Positions 10,801-19,982 of a stretch of DNA of 64,000 nucleotides are shown piece by piece. The translations under genes were made by a program, and so were the position numbers. The number at the start of each line of letters is the position of its first letter. Position 1 is the first letter of the stretch. The DNA is from a virus. The DNA lies in IMG/VR virus record IMGVR_UViG_3300028423_000904, positions 1-64,000 of that record, one strand, 5' to 3'. A model generated the notes under the pieces. The model saw only the letters and a program-made list of their open reading frames with translations. It did no database searches and was not told the DNA's origin.

Positions 10801-13800
10801 CTTCCTGAAGTGATTAACAATTATGGCGACACACAGAATCATATTCAGGCATGGATTAGAGACTATGATTATGATCTTGAAAAATATATAGAACGTCCTC
10901 TTGTCAAGGGCATCGATTATACAATTTCTGGTCCCAATCTTGTGTTGTCAACTGATAATGACATTGTGACAAATTCAGGAAGCATCGTTGTTTCTTCTGG
11001 CGAAACCGTTGTTACTGATTCATACTATACAGGGTCAGAAACATACCCAACCACACTGACAATTCGTTGGTATGATTATAACAAGAACAGTCATGTTCCG
11101 TTCAGTGCAGTTAAGCTAGGGTTCTTCCGTCCTACACAAGTTGAAGTTGTGGACGGAGAACTTATTGGTCACGATGGTTCACGTTATGAACTCACAGGAA
11201 GTGACCTAGTTGATATGGAGAGCAGCAACTTTGATGTTATAGCTGCCGCGTTGTGGGATTTTGAACTTCGTATCTACAATAACCTTGTTGATAAGCATTT
11301 TGTTGGAAATGACATGGGACAGGACATGATGGACTTCTATCCGAACCCAGTCAGTGAATTTGCTTATACAGTTGATGATATCAATATTAGATTGGATGAT
11401 TGGTATAACCGCTGGGCAATTGAAAATGGAATTAGTGAAATTGATAATATTCCATACTCTGCTGGTGACGAGTTTACATGGAATTATTCTACTGTGGGTC
11501 CTGAGCTAGGAAGTTGGCGTTCACTATATGTGTATAATTTTGGAACAGACCGTCCAGACACACACCCATGGGAAATGCTAGGCCACCGCGTAAAGCCAAC
11601 TTGGTGGGATGATACCTACTCGTGGGATGCAGGATCAAAGCGTGACGCCCTCTTAGAAGCTCTGAAATACGGCATCACAGGCAACAAGACATCTGCATCA
11701 TATGTTGATATCAGGTATGCACGTTCAAATTATGATTGGGATAATGATGTTCTTGTAACTGATGATGGCACAGCAACACTAAATGGACCTGTCACAGCTA
11801 ATGTCGTATCTTCACCTGCGAGCGTCGACGCTGCAAAAGATTTTGTTTTTGGAGATTGGAGTGAAGTTGAAAACCAGTGGAGGAAAACAAGCGAATACTT
11901 GTTCGCACTTGCAGAGGTATACTTGCAACTCAAGCCATACCGTGTTCATGAACTTTTTTGGAGACTGGATCAGTGGAATGTTAACCAATCAGTCACACAA
12001 GAGCAGTGGGTTGATCCTGACAGTTGCCAGAGAACACATTATATTGAGATGCATAATCAGCTTATTGAGGATGGCGTTCTAGCAAAAATTAAGGTTCTGG
12101 ATGGCGGGTTCAATTATAGCAGCCTGACATTTGATTTTACTCCTGACAAACTTTGCTATCGCAATGCAGATGCCGAAGCTTACACGGATAGTGGAAACGT
12201 AACAGGTGTTGCAGTTCTTGATCCTGGGCGCGGGTTCGAGAAAGATCCTGATGTAGAATTGATTGGGTCGAGTGGTTCTTCAGGTGTTGAGTTGGAATAC
12301 ACGATTGATCAAGAATTTGTAATCACCCGTCTGGGATATATCAGTCTTCCATCAGAAGAATTCCGTGTAAATGAACGTTATACAAATGATTTAACAGCTA
12401 CTCTGTCCAATCTGGATATCTCATATATGTTGCACGTTGGTGGTTACACCGACAAGAGAATACTTGATGTTCAAATTGATGGTGATTCGGATTCTGGATT
12501 GATTAATATTCCGCAGAATAGTTATAATATCCTTATTGATCGTAATGCGCCAAATCAAACATTGTTCTACTCAGGTGTGAAAATCGAAAAAGTTGAAGGC
12601 GAAGGTTATCGTGTTGAAGGTTATAATCTTGACAGTAAGTATTTCAATTATCTTCGTCCGTCAACAGCAGGTAAACAAACTTCTGTTCAGATTGGTAATA
12701 CGATGGTTACCAAGTATCTCAAATGGCATAATGAAATTGCACGTATACCATATCGAACAACATTTATCAAGCGTCAAGAGCTATATCAATTCTTGTTGGG
12801 TCTGGCAGAATATTACGAAACACAGGGATTTGCTGTTAGATCACAATGGGAAGCTGAAGCACGTGATGCAATTGAATGGGCTCTCAGTAATGACACGGAT
12901 CCGTTCTATGTTAATGGCATTGGTAGCGAGCTTGTTTTCAAGCAAGGAAGCACAGGTGTTGTGCAAACAATCGACGTCAATTACGATGGTGTAAACAATG
13001 TTCTAGACCACAACTATAAAGGAATTCGTCGTAATGATCTCCTTGTATTGCGCGACGAAAACCAGACTGAAATATCACTGAGAAATGGTGATGATCGAAT
13101 TTATGGTCTTGGTGTTCGTGTGGTAGAATTTGAACATATTATTGTTATCGACAATGTTACAGTGTTTAATGATCCTATATACCAGCCAGAATTGGGCCTA
13201 GGACAAAATCGTGTCCGTCTAGTTGGTGAAAGAACCAGGAATTGGAACGGACGAGTTGAAGCACCAGGATATATTGTTCAGGATCGCGGATTGGTTCTTA
13301 ATATTGAAAGCAGTGTTCGTGAACTAGAAACCGACTGGGTAACATCAGAAAGCAAGGCACTAGAACGTCTAACACGACAGACCATTGGTTTCAATGTCGG
13401 GTATAGTAAACCCACATACATGACCAATACCTTTGTTGGTGATCTTTCAGCATATCGTTTTGAAAAGGGTGAACGCAAATACCGAGGAACAGAATCTGCT
13501 ATTGAAGCAATGACTAGAAGTAAAAATGTTTTTGGTGCAGAATTTGAGCATGAATTATATGAAGAGTGGATGGTTCGTCTTGGTGATTACGGTGATGTTA
13601 GTGAGCGCAACCCTCTAAAATTTGCTGTTGATCCAGACAAAATCAAAAACGATCCACAGCATTTCCGATTCAATGAAATCTTTAGAAGTGATCGTAGTGA
13701 TGACCTAATCATTGATATCAATAAAGGCGGCAATGATGCGATCAGTGGAGATTTTAATTCACCATTTAGCATTTACAATGTTCTTCGCCAAGACAACACA

Positions 13801-16800
13801 AGCATTCAGGATCTTGAAGAATATCAGGAATTCACTCGTGATGCTGGGTTGCCACTTGTTAGTGAAATTGATTACTTCCTAGGAAGTATCGACGACATCG
13901 GAGACATCTATGACCCGACGCAGCCTTATGCATTGATTCCAAATTGGAGTGAAACCACTGCATATGTTCAGGGTGATGAAGTTCGTCGTTACGGCAAGGT
14001 TTACAGGCTAAAAATTGAGTCAACCGGACTGACCAATGTTCGTGATGATATTGTAGTTCGAGGAACTCAGGTGTTCCCGCAAATTGCAAATGGTGAAACA
14101 TTTATTGCAAATAATGAAACTGTAACATTCAGCAAGACCGAACAAAATGTCACATTTGATAACATCGTTCTAGATGGAACCGTTACAAATCCAACCGTTC
14201 CTTCAGGTTCAACTCTTGTTCTTGATGGCATTAATGTTAACTTTATCAAAACAGAAACCACAACAAATTACAGTGATATTTTGATTGAAGGGAATGTTAT
14301 TAATCCTACCATTGAGAATGGAGCCAGCCGAACAGTTACTATCAATTATGCAAACAATGCAACCAATCCTCTTACAACTGTAACAGTTGATTTCGACGAG
14401 CTTGATACTGAACTCACAATGCAGCAGATCTGGATTAATGCACTTGATACCGCAGGTGTTGGAGACCCAGTGAGCTTCACGAATGATCGTATATCTGCAT
14501 TGGCTGCACTACAAACAGCATATATCGGAGCAAATAACGTATCGGCCTGGGAATCATTTATCAATGATTATTTTGATTCAACAGCCAATCCTGATCTTTA
14601 TATCAATCCAGAGTTTTTAGGATCGCAGGTTCAAGCTAACCCAGGCGCAGCATGGGAGACACAAGCTAGAAACCTAATTGACCTTGATCTTGCTCTAATT
14701 GAAGAGTTATCTGGTAATACCTCGACTGAAGATCAATCATCAATAGTTAGTGGAACGCTTAATGACTCTGCACAGTTCAACAGTGATCGTGATGAAGCCA
14801 ACAACCTGTTAGATTATAATAACACAGCAAATGACGACAACCAAAATCTCCAGTCATTCCGCACTTTTGTTGAAACCAATGGTGGGACAACCATTGCTAG
14901 TGGTGTTGAAGTCACAGTTATCAATCCAAAAGAATATGTAATTGATGATCTTTCAGCAATCGTTACAAAAATTAACAATGCGTTGACCGCAGCTAGTGCC
15001 CCATCAGATATCAGTGCAGAAGCAACCGGTAGTGACACATTACTATTGAAGCGTGAAAACAACGAAGAAGGATACCGCTTGGGTGTTGAAGTAGACACCG
15101 ATCTTGGTTTTGTTGGCGCTGATAAAGATGTCGAAACACAGGGTTCAACAGTTACTGGGCCAGTCGATCTAACACTTACTGAAGCAGCCGTTGCTATTAA
15201 TAATGCAAGTGTTTCTGGAGTATCAGCACAAGTTAACACAAATGTTCTTCGTCTTGTAAGTGTAAATCAAACCCTCACTGTTGGAAGTGGATCAGCGAAC
15301 GATGATCTTGGATTTACCATTGGAACATACAATGCATCTTCAAACACAACTACCATTCCAGTTGATCTGTCAGTTGGTGATGTTGTGTCACAAATAAATG
15401 CAGCAAACATTGAAAACTTAACAGCAAGCCAGGTTGAAGGTGTGTTGCTCATTACATACATTGGTGAAACATTGGAAATTGGTGCAGGCACTGCCAATGC
15501 AGAACTTGGACTTGCACAAGATACATATGAATCACTAACCAACGAAGTCCAAAATGTATTCAATTCAGATGATTGGACTGTAGTACAAGAGCCTGCACAT
15601 TTTAATATCTGGACAATTGACAATATTGGTTCAGATCCGTTTGGATCAGCAGTTACAACAAATCGTTACGATGTATACCAGACTGTTGATTTTGATATTG
15701 GAATTCTTGAGGTCTGTGCAGGAAACGAGAGTGGCGACAATGCACTTGTAAAAACCGACACACCGCATACATTAAATGTTGGTGATTATTTCCTAATTGT
15801 TAATTCAACTTGTGTTCCAAGTGCAGACGGTATCCATCAAGTAACAGGTTTGTTAAATGACCAAGGCTTCTACTATGACCAGTATATTGATGAAAAAGGG
15901 TTTACTGGCAAAGTTATACCGTTGCGCTCAGTTCGTTTTGCTAGCAATGTTGAAGCGGAGCAGGCTCTTGAAAATTCTGATTATATACAGAGCACAAAAG
16001 GTCTACGCAATGGAGATTATGTATATGTTGATGACATAATCCAAAATGGCACATCTCAAGGAAAAGGTGCGGTGTATACCGTAGACAGAACATTCAGTGG
16101 CAATGGATTAAAATTAGTTCGTGAAGAAGTTGGTAAAACCAAGAATAATGAAATTAAAAATGGTGTTCTATACAGTGGCGAAACTGGAGAAACTCTAATT
16201 AGATTCGAAGTGTTTGATCCACTCAAAGGAATTATTCCTGGAATTGCTGATCGTGAAATCGACTTGCGTAGCGATGTTGATTTTGCAAATTATAATAACA
16301 GCACTGATCCAGACACAGACCTCAAAGAAGAAAATGCTTGGGGTGATAAGCAGGTAGGCACTGTATGGTGGGATTTGAGCAATGCAATCTATCTCAACTA
16401 CGACCAGAGCACACCAGAATATCGTCAGGAACATTGGGGCCAGTTGTTCCCAACTGGTTCAATTGACATTTATGAATGGACCAAGAGTCCTGTCACACCA
16501 GATCAGTATACTGGTGCAGTGCAAGCTGGAACAACTATAGATGGTATCGAATTAACTGGAATTCCGTATGGAATTCGTGATCAATTTGGCGAAATCCAGT
16601 ATAACTGGTGTGAAGAAGTAGAACTCAACCCTAATACAAATCAGGTAGAAACCTATTATTATTTCTGGGTTGGTAACAAAACAACCACACCAACACTAGA
16701 TCGTGAATACTCAGTGTTGCAACTAGAAGATATTATCTTGAATCCAACTTCGCAGCAAGTTGATTGGCTAGCGGCAACTAGTGAGAACACGTTGCTGGCA

Positions 16801-18999
16801 AGCAGTCTACGTAATGCAATTGGATATGATGATCTTGTAATGCTTGTTAATTTTGATCGTAATAGCAGTGACTATCACCAAGAATTTATACTATTGGCCG
16901 AAAATGATCCAAGCACTCAAATTCCAGAATGGCTGCATATCAGTCTACGAGATAGTCTTGCAGGATTTACACAAGCTAAAGGAACATACGAATACGAACA
17001 GTGGGATTCATCAGAAACATACGTGCCAGATGAAATTGTGAAAGGTTCTAGTGGCAATTACTTCCGTTGCCATACTGAATCAACCAATAATGATCCAGAT
17101 CTGGACACTGACAATGATTATTGGACACAACTTGAGTTCAACGAACTTAATCCGGATGGTGACTTTAACGGTGTGAACACAGTTGCAGTTAACGAACCTC
17201 AGATGATACCTGACTTGTCGTTGCATCCAATTGTTCGTTATGGTCTAGAAACTCGTCCACACCAAGCCTGGTTCCAGGATGTATCTGAAGCTCGACGAGT
17301 CCTTGTAGACAAATTAAATGATCAACTCGCTGATATCAATTTGATTGATAGTGATATTCCGTGGAGAGAAGAATTTGAACGTTCATTCTCCATTGGAGAT
17401 CTTGAATATGATATACGTGATTACTGGAATTTTATTGATTGGTCAGCAAGTGATTATATTTTTGATACCAGCACTGGTGATTATTTCTTTGAAACAGTGT
17501 CTCAATTGGGAAATGTGACACCATCCGAAGGTGAGATTGCACATATTGAAACTAGTTCTAATCCAGATGGACGTAGCCGCAAGCAAGTATTCAAATATAC
17601 AAATGGCGAATGGGTTCTTGTTTTCAAAGAAAAAGCAACAATCAAGTTCAATACCCTGCTATGGGACAATGATGCAAACAATGCTGGGTGGGACGTTGCT
17701 GGATGGGACACCACGCCTTGGGACCTTACACCTGCAAGTGTTGTTGTTGAAATATTTGAAAGCTTCTACAATAAGATTTGGATCGAAGAAAGAAACATTC
17801 TTTATACCGATGTCTGGTTCCACCTTGCCAAGCATGTTATGCATGAACAAGAAGAAGTTGATTGGATTTTCAAAACCAGCTACTTCAAGATGATTGCTGA
17901 AGATGAACTTGAAAAGAGATACAACAAATATTTCTCAGACAATGTAGAAGACTTCTTTGACTTTATTAATACGGTAAAGCCATTCCGTAGTAAACTACGT
18001 GAAAGCATTGTAAGAAAAACTACGGATGAAGAAATCACAATGAACATGCAAGACACACTCGAAGTGAGGGTGCAGACAAACGAACTGCTAACTGAATCAG
18101 ACAATACCGATGAACAAGAAGGCAAACGTATTGTAGATCCATTTACACGTTCATTCCGCCTAACAGTTGGCAAAGACGGAAATAACTATTCAAGTCAAAT
18201 TGTCGACGATCATAAAGTGTTGCTAGGTTTGAGTATCGGTCCAGATGACACCGTAATTCCATACCTCAATGTAGGAGATACTACCCTACCAAACAACTCA
18301 GGTGCAATATGGATTAATGGAGAACGAATCGAATACACATCCAAGACCTTGATTACAAGTTCTGGTATTGGTTCAGGATTTAGCAGCGGATTTAGTTCAG
18401 GATTTGGTGGTGTTACATTGCTTACAGGCATAACACGTGGCACACAAGGAACTCTTGCTCGTGCACATAGTTATGGTGATATCATTGAAGATGAAACAGG
18501 ATTTGAGTTGGTTGAAAATAACACATTGAGTGATTATGGAAATGACATTCTTGCAGCATGGAATGAAAGTGGTGATCACTTGCTTAGTGATACGAACTCA
18601 AACGCAAACGCGGTTACTATCAGAGGAACGACCCTTGCAATAACTGGTATTACACAAGCTGATCCAGCAGTGGTTACTGTAGCAGATACAAGCTCGCTAT
18701 CAACCGGTATGACTGTGGGTATTAAAGATGTTGTGGGCATGACAGAAGTGAATGATCGTGCATTCACAATTACAGTAATTGATGGCACTACATTCAGCCT
18801 AGATGACGTAGACTCTTCTGGTTACACCGCTTATACATCAGGTGGCGTAGTTGATAATGGTGACTTGTTTGGAACCATTGAGCCTTATGGTAGCATCTTG
18901 TATACTCAGTGGCTCACATTGTCAGAAACAAACGAAGCAATTTCCGAATTCCAGGACGAATTGCAGGAATTAATCGAGACCTATTATACTACAATCTAA
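7897..18999 (+). CDS. Giant baseplate wedge protein, gp7 position (3700 aa)
   Basis: One uninterrupted 11.1-kb frame. Its place directly after gp25-gp6 and its abundant Trp/Tyr suggest the gp7 role (wedge initiator; T4 gp7 is 1032 aa), greatly enlarged; this is by synteny. Visible parts: a WD-rich motif GWDTVDWDTTPWDG at about 263-277, copied at about 3264-3277; a glycine-rich repeat like that of gp6 (about 1400-1470); two CBM5/12-like segments (WSETTAYVQGDEVRRYGKVY, about 2016-2035; WDSSETYVPDEIVKGSSGNY, about 3037-3056); paired beta repeats (about 2070-2145); a flagellar-hook-like segment with two TVGSGSAN/EIGAGTAN units (about 2410-2545); and a Gly/Ser hinge SGFSSGFSSGFGG (about 3493-3505). 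SD AAGG precedes the ATG. Confidence 0.8.
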   Translation: MSTNYSAKPTDVKNFTTSAEVNLPQDFQDYSEFLPHINRTESLQRFFGATVNQLLSSGSTQTIDAFWGRLSGRDYNPDRDIFNPETSADRLNYQFQPGTVSKLAGEPQQTVSYVNWLKRLESLGADLDNHDRVFSEPGYVLDLPINTDMFVNYDNYYWLEGDIPLIEIEATVTDPIDIDDIVAVSEYTTPTLGNYKTVEFVTGLRVKFIGDYVSSTSGDYSADAIYFVENVGDRDGIKLVEIQDAAGNDRFPRYTPYYIQPREGWDTVDWDTTPWDGFADFEEYNISTTETREDLALNKSYIVMERWAEDKNPWARTNRWFSIHALRVATEYNELDLEAYLNNKTRAKRPIVEFQANMELYNTCSTFVETIDYVISIEQLTEMLSGRANFFIDSENAIQNGDTILVAKDEPGGIELVEFNEDFNDDFDAGESSDGPFGTSFSKAFNIGIQNIFYEDSFTITGVGSSISITPYNSYNNDEYIIVKKGTEKGKIYCYDNGTWSEAQTKETRGSHPLFNLYDQEKTALESFDNTDFQGDKVFGYKTSSAGIYDRELGMSPEYTNDGVFGNFRFEWTLTNNRYNQDITINTAEEIRGFYFWRDRVRDEYFNGWSNIRGSQRVPLIQTQVSDGDNQIEFELGTTEIDHTTEYTVSLVDGAYRWYDHSYIDRTPIGYANPEFVWKYDTEYTINDLISVPADKLEFVDPYGNTDANITVATVSDVLKKVEISSSYDYGVVLYRMQSDPTVYGEIHLTNENHERVRVYKNGQILSIDDDYTISGTTLSVTADCQEDDVVELMYVADTDLENVVYDVAPVHFYNNENNPFTEAGYDDLINHLSRQLSAMPGFEGDIFGLNNYHKTLRLNTYDGLIRQQIHRTKLLHYLLDQENINPIRALKTNAKDYANFKKYFRNKIHQLWKTESWNSVRELVDRAISDINIGKNNDFKYAHSDMLYASQYKTLTYEITDATTTFALPEVINNYGDTQNHIQAWIRDYDYDLEKYIERPLVKGIDYTISGPNLVLSTDNDIVTNSGSIVVSSGETVVTDSYYTGSETYPTTLTIRWYDYNKNSHVPFSAVKLGFFRPTQVEVVDGELIGHDGSRYELTGSDLVDMESSNFDVIAAALWDFELRIYNNLVDKHFVGNDMGQDMMDFYPNPVSEFAYTVDDINIRLDDWYNRWAIENGISEIDNIPYSAGDEFTWNYSTVGPELGSWRSLYVYNFGTDRPDTHPWEMLGHRVKPTWWDDTYSWDAGSKRDALLEALKYGITGNKTSASYVDIRYARSNYDWDNDVLVTDDGTATLNGPVTANVVSSPASVDAAKDFVFGDWSEVENQWRKTSEYLFALAEVYLQLKPYRVHELFWRLDQWNVNQSVTQEQWVDPDSCQRTHYIEMHNQLIEDGVLAKIKVLDGGFNYSSLTFDFTPDKLCYRNADAEAYTDSGNVTGVAVLDPGRGFEKDPDVELIGSSGSSGVELEYTIDQEFVITRLGYISLPSEEFRVNERYTNDLTATLSNLDISYMLHVGGYTDKRILDVQIDGDSDSGLINIPQNSYNILIDRNAPNQTLFYSGVKIEKVEGEGYRVEGYNLDSKYFNYLRPSTAGKQTSVQIGNTMVTKYLKWHNEIARIPYRTTFIKRQELYQFLLGLAEYYETQGFAVRSQWEAEARDAIEWALSNDTDPFYVNGIGSELVFKQGSTGVVQTIDVNYDGVNNVLDHNYKGIRRNDLLVLRDENQTEISLRNGDDRIYGLGVRVVEFEHIIVIDNVTVFNDPIYQPELGLGQNRVRLVGERTRNWNGRVEAPGYIVQDRGLVLNIESSVRELETDWVTSESKALERLTRQTIGFNVGYSKPTYMTNTFVGDLSAYRFEKGERKYRGTESAIEAMTRSKNVFGAEFEHELYEEWMVRLGDYGDVSERNPLKFAVDPDKIKNDPQHFRFNEIFRSDRSDDLIIDINKGGNDAISGDFNSPFSIYNVLRQDNTSIQDLEEYQEFTRDAGLPLVSEIDYFLGSIDDIGDIYDPTQPYALIPNWSETTAYVQGDEVRRYGKVYRLKIESTGLTNVRDDIVVRGTQVFPQIANGETFIANNETVTFSKTEQNVTFDNIVLDGTVTNPTVPSGSTLVLDGINVNFIKTETTTNYSDILIEGNVINPTIENGASRTVTINYANNATNPLTTVTVDFDELDTELTMQQIWINALDTAGVGDPVSFTNDRISALAALQTAYIGANNVSAWESFINDYFDSTANPDLYINPEFLGSQVQANPGAAWETQARNLIDLDLALIEELSGNTSTEDQSSIVSGTLNDSAQFNSDRDEANNLLDYNNTANDDNQNLQSFRTFVETNGGTTIASGVEVTVINPKEYVIDDLSAIVTKINNALTAASAPSDISAEATGSDTLLLKRENNEEGYRLGVEVDTDLGFVGADKDVETQGSTVTGPVDLTLTEAAVAINNASVSGVSAQVNTNVLRLVSVNQTLTVGSGSANDDLGFTIGTYNASSNTTTIPVDLSVGDVVSQINAANIENLTASQVEGVLLITYIGETLEIGAGTANAELGLAQDTYESLTNEVQNVFNSDDWTVVQEPAHFNIWTIDNIGSDPFGSAVTTNRYDVYQTVDFDIGILEVCAGNESGDNALVKTDTPHTLNVGDYFLIVNSTCVPSADGIHQVTGLLNDQGFYYDQYIDEKGFTGKVIPLRSVRFASNVEAEQALENSDYIQSTKGLRNGDYVYVDDIIQNGTSQGKGAVYTVDRTFSGNGLKLVREEVGKTKNNEIKNGVLYSGETGETLIRFEVFDPLKGIIPGIADREIDLRSDVDFANYNNSTDPDTDLKEENAWGDKQVGTVWWDLSNAIYLNYDQSTPEYRQEHWGQLFPTGSIDIYEWTKSPVTPDQYTGAVQAGTTIDGIELTGIPYGIRDQFGEIQYNWCEEVELNPNTNQVETYYYFWVGNKTTTPTLDREYSVLQLEDIILNPTSQQVDWLAATSENTLLASSLRNAIGYDDLVMLVNFDRNSSDYHQEFILLAENDPSTQIPEWLHISLRDSLAGFTQAKGTYEYEQWDSSETYVPDEIVKGSSGNYFRCHTESTNNDPDLDTDNDYWTQLEFNELNPDGDFNGVNTVAVNEPQMIPDLSLHPIVRYGLETRPHQAWFQDVSEARRVLVDKLNDQLADINLIDSDIPWREEFERSFSIGDLEYDIRDYWNFIDWSASDYIFDTSTGDYFFETVSQLGNVTPSEGEIAHIETSSNPDGRSRKQVFKYTNGEWVLVFKEKATIKFNTLLWDNDANNAGWDVAGWDTTPWDLTPASVVVEIFESFYNKIWIEERNILYTDVWFHLAKHVMHEQEEVDWIFKTSYFKMIAEDELEKRYNKYFSDNVEDFFDFINTVKPFRSKLRESIVRKTTDEEITMNMQDTLEVRVQTNELLTESDNTDEQEGKRIVDPFTRSFRLTVGKDGNNYSSQIVDDHKVLLGLSIGPDDTVIPYLNVGDTTLPNNSGAIWINGERIEYTSKTLITSSGIGSGFSSGFSSGFGGVTLLTGITRGTQGTLARAHSYGDIIEDETGFELVENNTLSDYGNDILAAWNESGDHLLSDTNSNANAVTIRGTTLAITGITQADPAVVTVADTSSLSTGMTVGIKDVVGMTEVNDRAFTITVIDGTTFSLDDVDSSGYTAYTSGGVVDNGDLFGTIEPYGSILYTQWLTLSETNEAISEFQDELQELIETYYTTI

Positions 19000-19006
19000 A
19001 TAAATA
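19000..19006 (+). promoter_or_regulatory. Late promoter box ATAAATA
   Basis: The box sits just after the giant gene's stop and 20 nt before the ATG at 19027, leaving room for the SD AGGA at 19017. It would give the small adhesin gene its own late transcript. Confidence 0.45.
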
Positions 19007-19026
19007 TCGTAAAGTCAGGAAAAAGC

Positions 19027-19554
19027 ATGGTAATAAACACAGTAAATCAGTTGGTTGAATTGTTAAACCAAGTTGACGTAGACGCAACTGTCTTGTCAAA
19101 CATCATTAATGACAGTCCACAAGAACAATCAAATGGCCCGCTGGCTGGTGTTGTTACAACAAGACTAGGTGCGAATGTCAAGAATATTCAAAAGGTTATT
19201 GAAGATGCCGAAGATACTATTGAAGCGGCAGCACTTGCTAGTATAAATGCACAAACTGGAACCTCGTATTCACTCACTCTTGACGACCGTAATGCAATAG
19301 TTACCATGGCAAATGCAAGCGCAAACACACTCACGATTGAACCAACATCAACCACTGCTTACCCTGCTGGTTTTACAGTTGAGGTTGTGCAATTGGATGA
19401 TGGTGTGACAACCATACAAGCAGGCCCGGGCGTAACATTAAATGGTGTTATAGCTGGTGGAGGCGACTTGACCGCGAAATATTCTGTTGTAAAGTTGCGT
19501 CATGTAGCAGCGGATATTTGGATTGTAGATGGAGCAATCGGGGCTATTGCTTGA
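19027..19554 (+). CDS. Small adhesin-like structural protein with a shuffled beta module
   Basis: This 175-aa protein has a helical N-terminal half (about 1-75) and a beta C-terminal module (about 76-175) that begins INAQTGTSYSLTLDDRNAI and ends DGAIGAIA. The same module makes up most of the minus-strand proteins at 53981-54424 and 58488-58874, tens of kilobases away. I infer a baseplate- or tail-attached accessory protein that carries an adhesin or tip domain. It converges on the Nudix gene, with a hairpin at the shared end. Confidence 0.65.
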   Translation: MVINTVNQLVELLNQVDVDATVLSNIINDSPQEQSNGPLAGVVTTRLGANVKNIQKVIEDAEDTIEAAALASINAQTGTSYSLTLDDRNAIVTMANASANTLTIEPTSTTAYPAGFTVEVVQLDDGVTTIQAGPGVTLNGVIAGGGDLTAKYSVVKLRHVAADIWIVDGAIGAIA

Positions 19555-19569
19555 CCTGATCAACAATAG
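19544..19569. terminator. Hairpin at the meeting point of two convergent genes
   Basis: CTATTG (19544-19549) with TTGA (19551-19554) pairs with TCAA (19560-19563) and CAATAG (19564-19569), a 10-bp stem with one bulged base and a 5-nt loop. It overlaps the stops of both convergent genes. On the plus strand a short T run follows. It may end transcription in both directions. Confidence 0.45.
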
Positions 19570-19972
19570 TCGTAATTTTACTCATAATACGCGGGTTTTG
19601 TAAAACCAATTTCGCGCCTGGGTGCAATGGGACTGGATAGCGGTCATAATTAACCCAGGCGTAACCTTCACTTTCCCCATTAATTTGAGGGACGAATTCA
19701 TCTGGTGTAGTGGCAAGGAATGTATCATATTCAAATGATTGATCATTGCTCACCATTTTATGTATAGGATAGAATTTTGTAATCTCTGGGAGGAAGCCTA
19801 GTTCTTCCTGAAGTTCTCGCTCTATAGTTTGAACAGGTAGTTCGTCAGCCTCACAGCCTCCACCCCAAAATCCCCAGTAATTTTTATTCTTACGGTCAGG
19901 TTTGCGCAGTTGCAATAACATACGTCCTGTCTTTTCGCTGAGTAAAATACAGCCACTTGCTTTGATTGTCAT
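19544..19972 (-). CDS. Nudix hydrolase
   Basis: The 142-aa product from this start has a complete Nudix box at about 38-60, GGCEADELPVQTIERELQEE followed by LGF, matching GX5EX7REUXEEXGU. Such enzymes hydrolyse nucleoside diphosphate derivatives (for example oxidised nucleotides, ADP-ribose, NAD or RNA caps); the substrate is not predictable here. The ATG at 19972 lies 10 nt after the gp15 stop with a GGAT SD. In-frame ATGs at 20026 and 20068 are possible but overlap gp15 by 44 and 86 bases. Co-orientation with gp14-gp15 implies late expression, unusual for a Nudix enzyme. Confidence 0.85.
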   Translation of the reverse strand: MTIKASGCILLSEKTGRMLLQLRKPDRKNKNYWGFWGGGCEADELPVQTIERELQEELGFLPEITKFYPIHKMVSNDQSFEYDTFLATTPDEFVPQINGESEGYAWVNYDRYPVPLHPGAKLVLQNPRIMSKITTIVDQVKQ

Positions 19973-19982
19973 TTTTGATCCG

